Shown here: one piece after another, positions 55,304 through 64,000 of the stretch
Numbering within the stretch: the first letter of the stretch is position 1
Layout of the letters: each line of letters starts with the position of its first letter
Assembly: GCA_902614085.1 (NCBI GenBank)
Contig: CACMJS010000005.1
Span: 27,780 to 91,779 of the forward strand
Length of the DNA stretch: 64,000 nt
Source: an uncultured Alphaproteobacteria bacterium
GTDB lineage: Bacteria > Pseudomonadota > Alphaproteobacteria > HIMB59 > GCA-002718135
Direction: 5' to 3'
Notes under the pieces: generated by a model
Databases searched by the model: none
The model's input: only the letters and a program-made list of their open reading frames with translations
What the model was told of the DNA's origin: nothing
Position numbers and translations under genes: made by a program

Positions 55304-56074
55304 ATGAAATTTGATAATGAAACTAGTATTATTCAACAAAAAATAGCGAATGGTTATGCTGGAGTTTCACGAAGGTTAGCTATTGTAAATGCTTTAAATT
55401 TAAAGACTAATGAAACTGTTATTGATATTGGTTGTGGCGGTGGTCATTTAGTTGAAGAAATTTCATTATCTGTTGGAGAGCAAGGTAAAGTAATAGGAAT
55501 TGATCCAAGTCAAGATCAATTAGATGTTGCAAGTAATAAATGTAAAGATCAAAATAATGTTGAGCTTATTTGTACTACAGCTGATGATATCAATATAGAA
55601 GATGCTTCATGTGATAAAATTACAGCTACTCAAACATTAGAATATATCGAAGATATAGATACATCCTTAAAGGAAATAAAAAGAATTTCTAAAACTAATT
55701 CTAAATTTGTTAATGTCTCAATTCTCTGGGACTATTTTAGATTTTATGGACCAGAAAAAGAAATTAATAATCTTATTCATGAGGCATTTAGAGCACATTG
55801 TTTTCACCAAATGCTTCCACTTGATTTAAATGGTAAATTAAAAAAATTTGGATATAAAAATATAAGTTCTCAAAATTTATCGTATTTAATTACAAATAGA
55901 GATAATAATTCACCAGCAGTTTTTTATGAAACTATGTTAAGTAAGTTTGCTTTAAGCCAAGGTGTTTCAGAAGACAAAGTAGATGATTGGAGAAAACAAT
56001 TAAATGAATCTGAAAAGGTAGGTAATTTTGGATTTACAAGTTTTCCAGTATTAACTGCAGCATATTTAGGTTAA
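55304..56074 (+). CDS. Class I SAM-dependent methyltransferase
   Basis: A 256-residue Rossmann methyltransferase. The SAM motif I is VIDIGCGGGHLVEE, with IGIDPSQDQLDVA as motif post-I and TATQTLEYIEDID as motif II. The C-terminal half (about 150-256) is helical and lacks the cysteines of arsenite methyltransferases. The substrate is unknown. It is divergent from the membrane protein gene and followed by ytoQ after 8 bases. Confidence 0.82.
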   Translation: MKFDNETSIIQQKIANGYAGVSRRLAIVNALNLKTNETVIDIGCGGGHLVEEISLSVGEQGKVIGIDPSQDQLDVASNKCKDQNNVELICTTADDINIEDASCDKITATQTLEYIEDIDTSLKEIKRISKTNSKFVNVSILWDYFRFYGPEKEINNLIHEAFRAHCFHQMLPLDLNGKLKKFGYKNISSQNLSYLITNRDNNSPAVFYETMLSKFALSQGVSEDKVDDWRKQLNESEKVGNFGFTSFPVLTAAYLG

Positions 56075-56082
56075 TTTTAAAA

Positions 56083-56532
56083 ATGAAATTAAAAGTTTAC
56101 TTATCCGGTGAAATTCATACTAATTGGCGAGATGAGATTATAGATAAATGTAAATCTAAGAATTTAGAAATAGAATTTTCAAGCCCGACTACCAATCATG
56201 AATTATCAGATGATGTTGGCGTAAAAATACTCGGTGATGAAGAAAAAAAATTTTGGCATGATAACAAAGGAGCCAAAATAAATGCCATACGAACTAGAAA
56301 TTCGATTGAAAAAGCAGATATAGTTGTAGTACGTTTTGGTGAAAAATATAAACAATGGAATGCTGCTTTTGATGCAGGGTATGCATCAGCCTTAAATAAA
56401 TCTCTCATAATCATGCATAGTGATGAACATCAACATGCTTTAAAAGAAGTAGATGCAGCAGCACTTGCTGTTACAAAAAACGTTGATGAGATAGTTAATA
56501 TATTACAGTATTCTATTAAAGGTTCTCTATAA
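56083..56532 (+). CDS. ytoQ: YtoQ-family protein
   Basis: A 149-residue protein with the nucleoside 2-deoxyribosyltransferase-like fold: KVYLSGEIHTNWRDEI at the N-terminus, SSPTTNHELSDDVG, and ADIVVVRFGEKYKQWNAAFDAGYA. The pattern matches the YtoQ family of Bacillus and proteobacteria, whose function is unknown. It follows the methyltransferase closely, which may point to a shared task in nucleotide or toxic metabolite handling, but nothing in the sequence shows this. Confidence 0.82.
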   Translation: MKLKVYLSGEIHTNWRDEIIDKCKSKNLEIEFSSPTTNHELSDDVGVKILGDEEKKFWHDNKGAKINAIRTRNSIEKADIVVVRFGEKYKQWNAAFDAGYASALNKSLIIMHSDEHQHALKEVDAAALAVTKNVDEIVNILQYSIKGSL

Positions 56533-56552
56533 TCTATAATTATGATTGTATA

Positions 56553-58361
56553 TTATGATGCTTTTTTTCTTTCATGAGGAATAAGATATTTTTTTCTTAA
56601 TCTAAGATTCTTAGGAGTAACCTCTAATAATTCATCATCTTTAATATATGCAATCATCTGCTCTAGGGACATTTTTCTTGGTGGCATAAGATTAACAGCT
56701 TCATCAGTTCCAGATGCTCTCACATTTGTTAATTGTTTACCTTTAAGTACATTTATATCTAGATCGTTTTCTCGGGTATGTTCACCAACTATCATACCTT
56801 GATATACTTTCATTTGTGGATCTATAAACATAGGTCCTCTGTCTTGAAGTTTCCACAAAGCAAATGCAACAGCTGTTCCAGTTTCAGTAGCAATTAACAC
56901 TCCAGTCCTTCGCTCAGGAAAATCTCCTTTATGAGACTCGTACTTAGAAAATATTCTATTCATAACTCCAGTGCCTTTTGTTTGAGTCAAAAAAGCACCT
57001 TGATAACCGATTAAACCTCTTGATGGAACTTTGAAAATTAATCTTGTTTTCCCGGTGCCAGCAGTTCTCATATCTATCATTTCACTTTTTCTTTTATTCA
57101 TACTATCAATTACTGTGCTAGAATATTCTTCATCAACATCAATTGTAACTTCTTCCACTGGTTCAAGTTGATTACCTTCAGAGTCATTTTTAAAAATAAC
57201 ACGAGGTCTTGAAACTGACATTTCAAAACCTTCTCTTCTCATTGTTTCAATTAGAACACCTAATTGCAATTCACCTCTTCCACCAATCTCAAATGAATCT
57301 TTATTGCTGTTTTCTTTAAAAGTAATTGCCACATTAGTTTCAGCTTCATTTAATAATCTTTGTCTAATAAGTGTAGAGGTTACTTTATCACCTTCTAGGC
57401 CAGCAAATGGTGATGAGTTAACAGAAATATTTACAGACATTGTTGGTGGGTCAATAGGAGTAGATTTTAAAGGAATATTATTTTCTGGATCTGTAATTGT
57501 ATCAGACACAGATGTTGATTTAAGACCTGCAATACAAATAATGTCTCCAGCATCAACTCTTTCTACTGGTATTTTTTCAGTTCTTTCAAATCTAAATAAT
57601 TTTGTTAATCTTCCTTTTTCAATAATCTTACCATCAAGATCAATTGAATTTACATTAGTGTTAACTTGAGCTGAACCTTGTTCTACTTTTCCAACAAGAC
57701 ATCTTCCTAGGAATGGATCGTAATCCAAAAGAGTAGCTAACATTGCAAAAGGTTTGTTGTCTTCAACACTTGGCGGATTGACGTATGACAATACTAAATC
57801 TAGGAGTGGAATTAAATTTTTTCTTTCATGCTTTAAATCAGTTACACACCAACCATCTCTTCCAGATGCATATAGTATAGGAAAATCTAATTGTTCATCA
57901 TTTGCATCTAAAGCAACAAAAAGGTCGAAAACTTCATCTAAAACTTCTTCAGGTCTAGCGTCACTTCGATCAACTTTGTTAATAATTACGATTGGTTTTA
58001 AACCTTGCTTTAGTGCTTTACCTAAAACAAATTTAGTTTGAGGCATTGGTCCCTCAGCAGCATCAGTTAAAAGGATAACTCCATCTGCCATTCCAAGAAC
58101 TCTCTCTACTTCACCACCAAAATCGGCGTGTCCAGGAGTATCTATAATATTAATTCTAATATCATTCCAAGTTACTGAAGTAGGCTTAGCAAGTATAGTA
58201 ATACCTCTTTCTCTCTCAAGATCTCCCGAGTCCATTAATCTTTCGTTAAATTCTTGATTTTTACGAAAAGATCCACTTTGTTTCATAATGTTATCAATTA
58301 AAGTTGTTTTGCCATGATCTACATGGGCAATTATAGCTATATTTCTTATTAATTTATCCAT
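56553..58361 (-). CDS. typA: Ribosome-associated GTPase TypA/BipA
   Basis: Translational GTPase of 602 residues that acts in ribosome assembly and stress or cold response. G1 is [10 protein letters not shown]2 includes [12 protein letters not shown]3 is [10 protein letters not shown] and G4 is NKVDR. The EF-G-like domains are followed by the BipA-specific C-terminus ending in a [12 protein letters not shown] segment. It is convergent with ytoQ at a 20-base gap, with no terminator visible. Confidence 0.96.
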   Translation of the reverse strand: MDKLIRNIAIIAHVDHGKTTLIDNIMKQSGSFRKNQEFNERLMDSGDLERERGITILAKPTSVTWNDIRINIIDTPGHADFGGEVERVLGMADGVILLTDAAEGPMPQTKFVLGKALKQGLKPIVIINKVDRSDARPEEVLDEVFDLFVALDANDEQLDFPILYASGRDGWCVTDLKHERKNLIPLLDLVLSYVNPPSVEDNKPFAMLATLLDYDPFLGRCLVGKVEQGSAQVNTNVNSIDLDGKIIEKGRLTKLFRFERTEKIPVERVDAGDIICIAGLKSTSVSDTITDPENNIPLKSTPIDPPTMSVNISVNSSPFAGLEGDKVTSTLIRQRLLNEAETNVAITFKENSNKDSFEIGGRGELQLGVLIETMRREGFEMSVSRPRVIFKNDSEGNQLEPVEEVTIDVDEEYSSTVIDSMNKRKSEMIDMRTAGTGKTRLIFKVPSRGLIGYQGAFLTQTKGTGVMNRIFSKYESHKGDFPERRTGVLIATETGTAVAFALWKLQDRGPMFIDPQMKVYQGMIVGEHTRENDLDINVLKGKQLTNVRASGTDEAVNLMPPRKMSLEQMIAYIKDDELLEVTPKNLRLRKKYLIPHERKKAS

Positions 58362-58407
58362 TTGGTGATTTGAGCTTTTATATTTAATTAAATAATTCGC
58401 TACTTAT

Positions 58408-60018
58408 TTATTTTCCAAAAATCCCAAGTTTAACTTCATAGTCTACAGCAACTCCATAATCAGGATCATCATCACTATCAACTATAAGCTGACCTGTCTT
58501 CCTCAATAGACTGTGGCAGTCTTTTGTTAAATGTCTGAGTTTTAATTGTTTCCCAATATTAGAATACTTTTCTGCTATGTCTTCAATTGCCTTTAATGCT
58601 GATTGATCAATAACTTTTGAATTAGCAAAATCTATGATGACCAAATCTGGATCCTCTTCAGGATTAAAAATTTCTAGAAAACTATTTGTAGAACTAAAAA
58701 ATAATGGTCCTTCAATTTCATATACCTTAGCACCTTTTTCTGTTCTTGATTGTCTCTCAATTGCTCTAATTCTTGAAGCAGATTTCCAAGCAAATACTAA
58801 TGCATTAATAATAACTCCAGCAACTACAGCAACAGCTAAATCTTCTAATACAGTTATTAAAGTAACTAAAACAATTACCAATGCATCTGATCGAGGGACA
58901 ACAAATAATAATTTTAGTGAATTCCAAGCAAATGTTCCAATTACGACCATAAACATAACCCCTACTAATGATGCTATAGGAATAAGTTCAATTAAATTTG
59001 AAGTATAAAGAATAAAAATTAGTAAAAAAATTGCTGCTGATATGCCAGCAATTCTTGTTCTGCCTCCAGATTTCACATTTATCATTGACTGTCCAATCAT
59101 AGCACAACCACCCATACCTCCAAAAAAGCCAGTGATACCATTAGCGACACCTTGAGCTAAACATTCTTGTCTAGTTCCACCTTTTTTGTTAGTAATTTCT
59201 CCTACAAGATTAAGAGTTAACAAGCTTTCAATTAGTCCAATGGCAGCCAAAATAATTGCATAAGGAAAGATAATGAAAAAAGTATCTAAATTAAGTGGAA
59301 CTGTTGGAATGGAAAAATTTGGAAGTCCTCCTGCTACACTTGCTAAATCCCCTACTCTTGGAACGGGTAAATCTAAAAGTAAAACTAGAAAAGTAACTAG
59401 AAGAATTGCAGCTAATGTAGATGGAATGAATTTAGTAACCCTTGGTAAGTACCATATGATTAACATGGTTAAGAAAACTAATACTAAAGAATATGTAAGC
59501 ACCTCTCCAGACATCCATGTAAATGTTCCATCAAAATTATATATTTGAAATTGATGCAATTGAGATAAACCAATTACGATAGCTAAACCATTTACAAAAC
59601 CTAACATTACAGGTTGAGGAACCATGCGCATAAATTTTCCTAATTTAAAAATACCTGCAAGAAATTGTAAAATTCCCATCAGGATTACAGTGGCAAATAA
59701 GTATTGGACTCCATGTTCCGATACTAATGACACCATAACCACAGCTAATGCTCCTGTTGCTCCAGAAATCATTCCAGGTCTTCCACCAAAAATTGCAGTT
59801 ACTAATCCCACAATAAAAGCAGCATATAATCCTGAAAGTGGAGTTACACCTGCTACAAATGCGAAAGCAATTGCTTCTGGAACAAGCGCTATTGCAACAG
59901 TTAATCCAGATAGAATTTCAATTTTAAAAAGTGAAAAGGAAGCTTTTCCCTTTGGGATATATTCGTCTTTATTTAATCCAAGAGAATTTGCAAATTGATT
60001 AACTGTTGATTTTATCAT
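58408..60018 (-). CDS. SulP-family inorganic anion transporter
   Basis: Inner-membrane transporter of 536 residues: about 12 helices, then a cytoplasmic STAS domain (about 430-536, with VIIDFANSKVIDQSALKAIED). The family sequence TVAIALVPEAIAFAFVAGVTPLSGLYAAF is present. Substrates in the family are sulfate, bicarbonate or dicarboxylates. Bicarbonate or dicarboxylate uptake is often inferred in marine members, but the sequence does not decide. No carbonic anhydrase is adjacent. Confidence 0.9.
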   Translation of the reverse strand: MIKSTVNQFANSLGLNKDEYIPKGKASFSLFKIEILSGLTVAIALVPEAIAFAFVAGVTPLSGLYAAFIVGLVTAIFGGRPGMISGATGALAVVMVSLVSEHGVQYLFATVILMGILQFLAGIFKLGKFMRMVPQPVMLGFVNGLAIVIGLSQLHQFQIYNFDGTFTWMSGEVLTYSLVLVFLTMLIIWYLPRVTKFIPSTLAAILLVTFLVLLLDLPVPRVGDLASVAGGLPNFSIPTVPLNLDTFFIIFPYAIILAAIGLIESLLTLNLVGEITNKKGGTRQECLAQGVANGITGFFGGMGGCAMIGQSMINVKSGGRTRIAGISAAIFLLIFILYTSNLIELIPIASLVGVMFMVVIGTFAWNSLKLLFVVPRSDALVIVLVTLITVLEDLAVAVVAGVIINALVFAWKSASRIRAIERQSRTEKGAKVYEIEGPLFFSSTNSFLEIFNPEEDPDLVIIDFANSKVIDQSALKAIEDIAEKYSNIGKQLKLRHLTKDCHSLLRKTGQLIVDSDDDPDYGVAVDYEVKLGIFGK

Positions 60019-60068
60019 TAAGATCTATGTTAATTAAATAGGTAAATTAATTTATAAGTAAACAAAAT

Positions 60069-61226
60069 CTACCAAACAGATTTATATATATTATAGGCAT
60101 CAGATTCTTCAATTTTCCGAGGATTATTAACTAATAATCTGGTTTGTTTCATTGCTTCACTAGCCATCAACTTACAAGCTTCCTCAGGAATTTCTAAATC
60201 TCTAAGCCTATAAGGTAAATTAAGTTCCTTACACAATCTTTCTAAACCATCTATAAAATTGTTACACAAAAACTCATCATTTTTACTATTATCTAAATTT
60301 TTAAATACGTATTGTGCAAGATGAGCATAATTTTTTTTTGTTTCTTCATTTTTGGAATTGAATTTCATAACACTTGTAAGAACTAAAGAATTTGATAACC
60401 CATGAGAGATATTAAATAAACCTCCAATAGGATATGCTAATGCATGAACTGCTGCTACTGGAGAATTTGCAAAAGCTTTACCTGCTAGCATTGATCCAAG
60501 TAGCATATTTGATCTTGCATTTATATTATGTCCATTAAATACAGCAGTTTTAATTGATGAGCCAAGAAGCTTTAGTGCTTCTATAGATAACATTTTTGAA
60601 ACTGGATTATTGTTTGAATTTATAGATGTAAAAGCTTCAATTGCATGAACCATTGCATCTATTCCGGTTGATGCAGTTATATTAGCGGGTAAATTAGTTG
60701 TTAACAATGGATCTAAAATTGCAAGATCAGGTAATATAAATTTAGAAGAAACTCCTTTTTTTTCTTTATCATCCATCGTTATTATTGAAATTGGTGTAAC
60801 TTCTGATCCAGTTCCTGCTGTTGTAGGAATAAGTACAAGTGGTAGCCTTGGGCCTTTTGCATTATTAACACCCCATATTGTTTCGATTTGCTGATTTGAT
60901 CCAAGAAGTAAAGATACAAGCTTTGCAACATCCATAGATGAACCCCCACCAAAACCTAAAACTCCAGTAGATTCAAATTCTCTTGCATCACTAAATGCAT
61001 TTAATAATGTTTTTTTTGATGGATCAGACTCAACGTCATTAAATATTTTAATATTACAATTTTTTTTAAGTTTTTTAATTGTTGGCTCAATCAAGCCTAA
61101 TTCAGTCAGACCTCTATCAGATACTACAAATATATTTTTGCCCAATGTATCATTAATCTGACTACAAGAATTAAGAGAAGTTTCATTACCAAAAATTAAT
61201 CCTGCAGTAGAATAAAAATTAAACAT
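60069..61226 (-). CDS. Iron-containing alcohol dehydrogenase
   Basis: Group III Fe-dependent alcohol dehydrogenase of 385 residues. The NAD site is in LGFGGGSSMDVAKLVSLL, with a PTTAGTGSEVTP segment. Metal ligands (one Asp, three His) lie around STGIDAMVHAIEAF, HALAYPIGGLFNISHG and the later region. The physiological alcohol or aldehyde is not known. Its stop lies 50 bases past sulP and its start 16 bases after the GST gene. Confidence 0.9.
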   Translation of the reverse strand: MFNFYSTAGLIFGNETSLNSCSQINDTLGKNIFVVSDRGLTELGLIEPTIKKLKKNCNIKIFNDVESDPSKKTLLNAFSDAREFESTGVLGFGGGSSMDVAKLVSLLLGSNQQIETIWGVNNAKGPRLPLVLIPTTAGTGSEVTPISIITMDDKEKKGVSSKFILPDLAILDPLLTTNLPANITASTGIDAMVHAIEAFTSINSNNNPVSKMLSIEALKLLGSSIKTAVFNGHNINARSNMLLGSMLAGKAFANSPVAAVHALAYPIGGLFNISHGLSNSLVLTSVMKFNSKNEETKKNYAHLAQYVFKNLDNSKNDEFLCNNFIDGLERLCKELNLPYRLRDLEIPEEACKLMASEAMKQTRLLVNNPRKIEESDAYNIYKSVW

Positions 61227-61242
61227 TAAAAATCAAAATAAA

Positions 61243-61935
61243 TTAATACTTTTTATTTGGGTTTAAACCTGTAGGAATTTTTTTTCCATCAATAAGAAAA
61301 TGAGGTGACTTTCCTAGTTCTACTAACTCTGGTCTACCATCTAAATAATTTTTAATATTATTAAGTTTTTCAAAATTATCGATAAATTTTTTTAAATTTG
61401 GAAAATTTGAGAAAATATTTTTATCTAATATTAAGCACATTGAAAAATGATGATAAGCATTAAAATCACAGTAAAATGGATCATTGCCTATAAAAAAATT
61501 ACCTGAGCTATTTTGTAAAAGTTTTTCAAAATTATTTAATGAATTTGGCAAAATATCTTCTAAAAGTTTTTTTTTATTAGAATTATATTTTTCACCAAAA
61601 GTCATATTTATAGTTGGATTCAAAGGAGAAAACATTTCATGAGTTGATTCAAAAATAGCATCACAGTACGCTAATTGAAATTCATCGGAAGGTTTTGTTT
61701 TTGTTAAATTAGAGAGATATCGAATAATTGTATTGCTTTGCCAAAGATATTTATCTTCATTTATTATTAAAATAGGTAATCTATTAAAAATAATATCCTT
61801 TTTAACTTCTGCCCAGCTACTTCCATAATAATCCCATACCATTTTGTATTCATAAGGAATATCTGAATAATGTAGCATCATCTGGGGAGCTTCACAAAGA
61901 GCTCTCATGTTGCCATATATTAGTTTCAAATCCAT
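61243..61935 (-). CDS. Glutathione S-transferase-like protein
   Basis: A 230-residue protein with a thioredoxin-like N-terminal domain (1-80; RLPILIINEDKYLWQSNTIIRYL gives the cis-Pro and the QSNTI glutathione-site segment) and an all-helical C-terminal domain. The QSN pattern at the Ser/Gln of the glutathione site matches GSTs of the theta/omega-like groups. The catalytic residue is not evident from the sequence. Its job may be detoxification together with the alcohol dehydrogenase just downstream. Confidence 0.8.
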   Translation of the reverse strand: MDLKLIYGNMRALCEAPQMMLHYSDIPYEYKMVWDYYGSSWAEVKKDIIFNRLPILIINEDKYLWQSNTIIRYLSNLTKTKPSDEFQLAYCDAIFESTHEMFSPLNPTINMTFGEKYNSNKKKLLEDILPNSLNNFEKLLQNSSGNFFIGNDPFYCDFNAYHHFSMCLILDKNIFSNFPNLKKFIDNFEKLNNIKNYLDGRPELVELGKSPHFLIDGKKIPTGLNPNKKY

Positions 61936-61986
61936 TTAATTTTTACTAAAGTAAATATGATAATTTTAAAGAAGAAAATTAAATAA

Positions 61987-62063
61987 TGGTCGGGGAGAAA
62001 GGATTCGAACCTTCGACCCCCTGGTCCCAAACCAGGTGCGCTACCAGGCTGCGCTACTCCCCG
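61987..62063 (-). tRNA. tRNA-Pro (UGG)
   Basis: Complete cloverleaf on the minus strand. Acceptor CGGGGAG pairs with CUCCCCG (starting C1 is a tRNA-Pro feature), the anticodon loop is UUUGGGA with anticodon UGG, a T-arm contains GGUUCGAAUCC, the discriminator is A and CCA is encoded. It is between the GST-like gene and the thiamine transport operon. Confidence 0.97.
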
Positions 62064-62110
62064 AAAAAATTTGTTATATTCATAAATAACCTAAAAACAA
62101 TCTTTTATGT

Positions 62111-62139
62111 TTGTTTTCTAAAATAATATTTATTATAAT
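62111..62139 (+). promoter_or_regulatory. Sigma-70-type promoter of thiB operon
   Basis: TTGTTT at 62111-62116 and a perfect TATAAT at 62134-62139 are separated by exactly 17 bases. The expected transcription start, about 62146, coincides with the first G of the TPP riboswitch, so the mRNA begins with the aptamer. Background AT richness raises the chance of random -10 boxes, but spacing and position support this one. Confidence 0.75.
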
Positions 62140-62142
62140 TAA

Positions 62143-62210
62143 TTAGGGGTGCTTAAATGCTGAGATTTATACCCTTTTAACCTGATCTGGATAATGCCAG
62201 CGGAGGAAAC
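62143..62210 (+). promoter_or_regulatory. TPP riboswitch (THI element)
   Basis: The conserved segments GGGGUGC, CUGAGA, UACCC, ACCUGAUCUGGAUAAUGCCAGCG and GGAGGAAAC occur in order, with a very short P3 stem. The ribosome binding site GGAGG (62202-62206) is part of the 3' closing segment and the AUG follows at 62211. TPP binding should therefore sequester the site and stop translation of thiB-thiP. Confidence 0.97.
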
Positions 62211-63194
62211 ATGAAAACTATACTAATTTTTTTAACTACCTTATTTATTTCTTTCTCAATCTATGCAGAGAAACTTACCATTTATACATACGACTCTTTT
62301 GTATCAGAATGGGGTCCAGGACCCATAATTGAAAAAATATTTGAAGAAAAACATAATGCGGATATAGAATTTGTTGCTGTAGACAGTGCAGCAACATTAT
62401 TGAATAAAGTTATTTTAGAAGGTGGTACTTCCAAGGCAGATATAGTTTTAGGTCTTGATATGAATTTATTTGATTTAGCCGAACAATCTGAGCTTTTTAC
62501 AACTCATAATATCAATGACATAAACAACTTAATTAATTTACCATTAAAATGGCAAAGTAATAAATTTGTTCCATATAATTATGGATACTTTTCTTTTGTG
62601 TATAATGAAGCAAATTTAGCAACACCTCCAAAATCAATGGATGAGTTGATTAATTCTACTAATGCTAAAATTGTAATTCAAGATCCGAGAACCTCTACCC
62701 CTGGTTTAGGATTATTAACTTGGATGAAAGCATTATATGGAGATAAAGCTAGGGATGAATGGAAAAAATTAAATAAAAAAATTATTTCCGTTACTAAAGG
62801 ATGGACTGATGCATATTATAATTTTTTTATGGCAGGAGAAGCTGACATGGTATTAAGTTATACTACATCTCCAGCCGCACATATAATGTTTGAAGAAAGG
62901 TATGATATTCTTGCTACAACTTTTGAAGAGGGAAATTATATAACAATTGAATTTGCAGGCATTTTAAATAATTCACAAAATAAAGATTTAGCAAATAAAT
63001 TTCTTAACTTTATGTTATCAAAAGAATTTCAATCAGTCATACCATCAACAAATATTATGTACCCTGTTACAAATATAAAAGATTTACCTGAGGCATTTGA
63101 TAAACTAGATGTTCCTAACTTTATTCAAATGGATCCAAAAGAAATTAATAAGAATAAAGAAAAATGGATTGATGAGTGGCTTAATGCCTCGTAA
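62211..63194 (+). CDS. thiB: Thiamine ABC transporter, binding protein
   Basis: Periplasmic thiamine-binding protein of 327 residues. A signal peptide (about 1-20, ending IYA) is followed by EKLTIYTYDSFVSEWGPG, the ThiB/TbpA signature, and GWTDAYYNFFMAGEADMVLSYTTSPAAH. Control by TPP makes the function clear. The permease gene starts five bases after its stop. Confidence 0.95.
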   Translation: MKTILIFLTTLFISFSIYAEKLTIYTYDSFVSEWGPGPIIEKIFEEKHNADIEFVAVDSAATLLNKVILEGGTSKADIVLGLDMNLFDLAEQSELFTTHNINDINNLINLPLKWQSNKFVPYNYGYFSFVYNEANLATPPKSMDELINSTNAKIVIQDPRTSTPGLGLLTWMKALYGDKARDEWKKLNKKIISVTKGWTDAYYNFFMAGEADMVLSYTTSPAAHIMFEERYDILATTFEEGNYITIEFAGILNNSQNKDLANKFLNFMLSKEFQSVIPSTNIMYPVTNIKDLPEAFDKLDVPNFIQMDPKEINKNKEKWIDEWLNAS

Positions 63195-63199
63195 ATAAA

Positions 63200-64000
63200 T
63201 TGTATTATAAATATAATTATTCAGTATTATTTTTTTTTGGATTAATAATCCTATTGCCTTTCGTAGGTATTTTTTCAAAAATTAACTTTGATTTAGAGAT
63301 AATTTATAATTTTTTTCAAAATTCTTATACACATCGTCTAATTTATTTCTCACTCTATCAAGCTTTTCTTTCAGCACTATTAAGTTGTTTTTTAGCTATT
63401 CCATTCGCATTAGCATTAAATAGACATAAGAATTTAAAAATTATTAAATTTATCATTTCTCTTTGTGGTTTTTGCTTTGTAATACCGACAATCTTAATAG
63501 TGTTTGCAGTAATTAAACTCTTTGGAAATAATGGTTTTTATAACTCATATTTTAATTTGTACGAGAATTTATCGATAGAGACAATTTTTGGAATAAAAGC
63601 AATTTTAATTGCCCATATACTTCTAAATACACCATTTGCTACCCGATTATTTTTTCAATCCTTAAATAGTATTCCTTTAAAATATTATGAAATATCTAGC
63701 TCACTAAACATTACTTTTTTTGGTAATCTTCTAAAATTAGAGATGCCTTATATAAGACAAAATTTTTTTACTGTTTTCTCAATAATATTCTCTCTTTGTT
63801 TTTTAAGTTTTGCAATAGTAATGGCTTTGGGTGGTGGACCCATGTATTCAACAATTGAGGTGGCAATTTATCAATATGCACTTTTTGAACTAAATTTTAA
63901 TAAAGCAATTTTACTCAGTTTTTTACAAATTTTTATCTGTTTATTTTTTTTATTTATTGGTTTTTATAAATTAAAAGGTTCAAATTTTTTTGAAATAGAT
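63200..64000 (+). CDS. thiP: Thiamine ABC transporter, permease (3' end cut by window)
   Basis: Open to the window edge for 267 codons. The first half of a ThiP-type permease is visible: an N-terminal helix (SVLFFFGLIILLPFVGIF), a helix around YQAFLSALLSCFLAIPFALAL, and the coupling loop after NTPFATRLFFQ, reading YYEISSSLNITFFGNLLKLEMPYIRQ. Typical ThiP has two fused permease halves of over 500 residues, so about half is missing. No ATG is in frame after the stop at 63182; the TTG at 63200, five bases after thiB, is the only good start. The ATPase gene thiQ, if present, lies beyond the window. Confidence 0.9.
   Translation, partial: MYYKYNYSVLFFFGLIILLPFVGIFSKINFDLEIIYNFFQNSYTHRLIYFSLYQAFLSALLSCFLAIPFALALNRHKNLKIIKFIISLCGFCFVIPTILIVFAVIKLFGNNGFYNSYFNLYENLSIETIFGIKAILIAHILLNTPFATRLFFQSLNSIPLKYYEISSSLNITFFGNLLKLEMPYIRQNFFTVFSIIFSLCFLSFAIVMALGGGPMYSTIEVAIYQYALFELNFNKAILLSFLQIFICLFFLFIGFYKLKGSNFFEID

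Noticed and set aside
58634..59998. Plus-strand frames opposite the SulP transporter
   Set aside because: Reverse translations of membrane helices, low-complexity Thr/Ala/Ile. No initiation signals.
1..64000. CRISPR arrays, insertion sequences, prophage genes, replication origin or rRNA genes
   Set aside because: No spaced direct repeats, transposases, phage structural genes, DnaA-box cluster or rRNA sequence were seen.

Overview
The window looks like a piece of chromosome from a streamlined, very AT-rich alphaproteobacterium of the kind common in ocean surface water (Pelagibacterales/SAR11 or the HIMB59/AEGEAN-169 type). The sequence alone does not fix the lineage. Supporting signs are: intergenic gaps of mostly 0-60 bases; many 1-8 base stop/start overlaps; convergent genes that overlap at their stops; the alphaproteobacterial gene runs argS-SPOR-scpA-scpB-tatABC-serS-pcm and PCMT-tolC-popZ-valS; an alphaproteobacterial LexA box (GTTC-N7-GTTC) at umuD; an NDUFS4-type complex I subunit; and a cold-shock protein/DjlA set. 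I see no insertion sequence, prophage, CRISPR array or plasmid function.

Layout. 1-2670 (+): sulfur amino acid genes cysE (cut by the left edge), cysK-like, metB-like. 2667-9233 (-): MazG-like pyrophosphohydrolase, RseP protease, then the glycine cleavage operon gcvT-gcvH-gcvP behind a tandem glycine riboswitch, then a zinc deaminase. Upstream of the deaminase lies an unexplained run of four hairpins ending in an intrinsic terminator (9278-9395). 9514-15332: anmK, threonine/serine dehydratase, djlA, EF-hand protein, small membrane protein, cspA, rlmJ, MATE pump. 15317-24488: the conserved block pcm, serS, tatCBA, scpBA, SPOR-like protein, argS, dgt, and the divergent erpA-xthA. 24495-31128: ilvD, valS, a very short PopZ, a TolC-family protein, a PCMT-like protein. 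31252-33312: tRNA-Cys, tRNA-Asn, and umuDC under a LexA box.

33313-40180: alaX, the general amino acid ABC transporter aapJQMP with a strong hairpin between aapJ and aapQ, metC and a TSUP transporter. 40194-44813: a tightly coupled operon of IolC-type kinase, IolB-type isomerase, class II aldolase, MTA/SAH-type nucleosidase and a cupin, flanked by a GFA-fold protein and a 2OG-Fe(II) oxygenase. 44888-49877: secreted orphan, tRNA-Arg, NDUFS4-like subunit, long acyl-CoA dehydrogenase, thiolase, apt, and a tyrosine-phosphatase-fold protein. 49926-55254: sugar-type ABC transporter (binding protein and two permeases, no ATPase), MOSC protein, class I amidotransferase, orphan membrane protein. 55304-61935: methyltransferase, YtoQ, TypA/BipA, SulP transporter, iron-type alcohol dehydrogenase, GST-like protein. 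61987-64000: tRNA-Pro, then a near-consensus promoter, TPP riboswitch, thiB and the start of thiP, which runs off the right edge.

How it fits together: the clearest control systems are two metabolite riboswitches (glycine for glycine cleavage, TPP for thiamine uptake) and one SOS operator (umuDC). Scavenging is prominent, with amino acid, sugar, thiamine and anion transporters. The least explained items are the hairpin array at 9278-9395 and the nucleosidase-isomerase-kinase-aldolase operon at 40607-43798. That operon has the catalytic order needed either for late inositol catabolism or for salvage of a 5-deoxy-sugar from a 5'-deoxynucleoside. No stretch above 300 bases is unexplained: the longest, 31129-31453, holds two tRNA genes.
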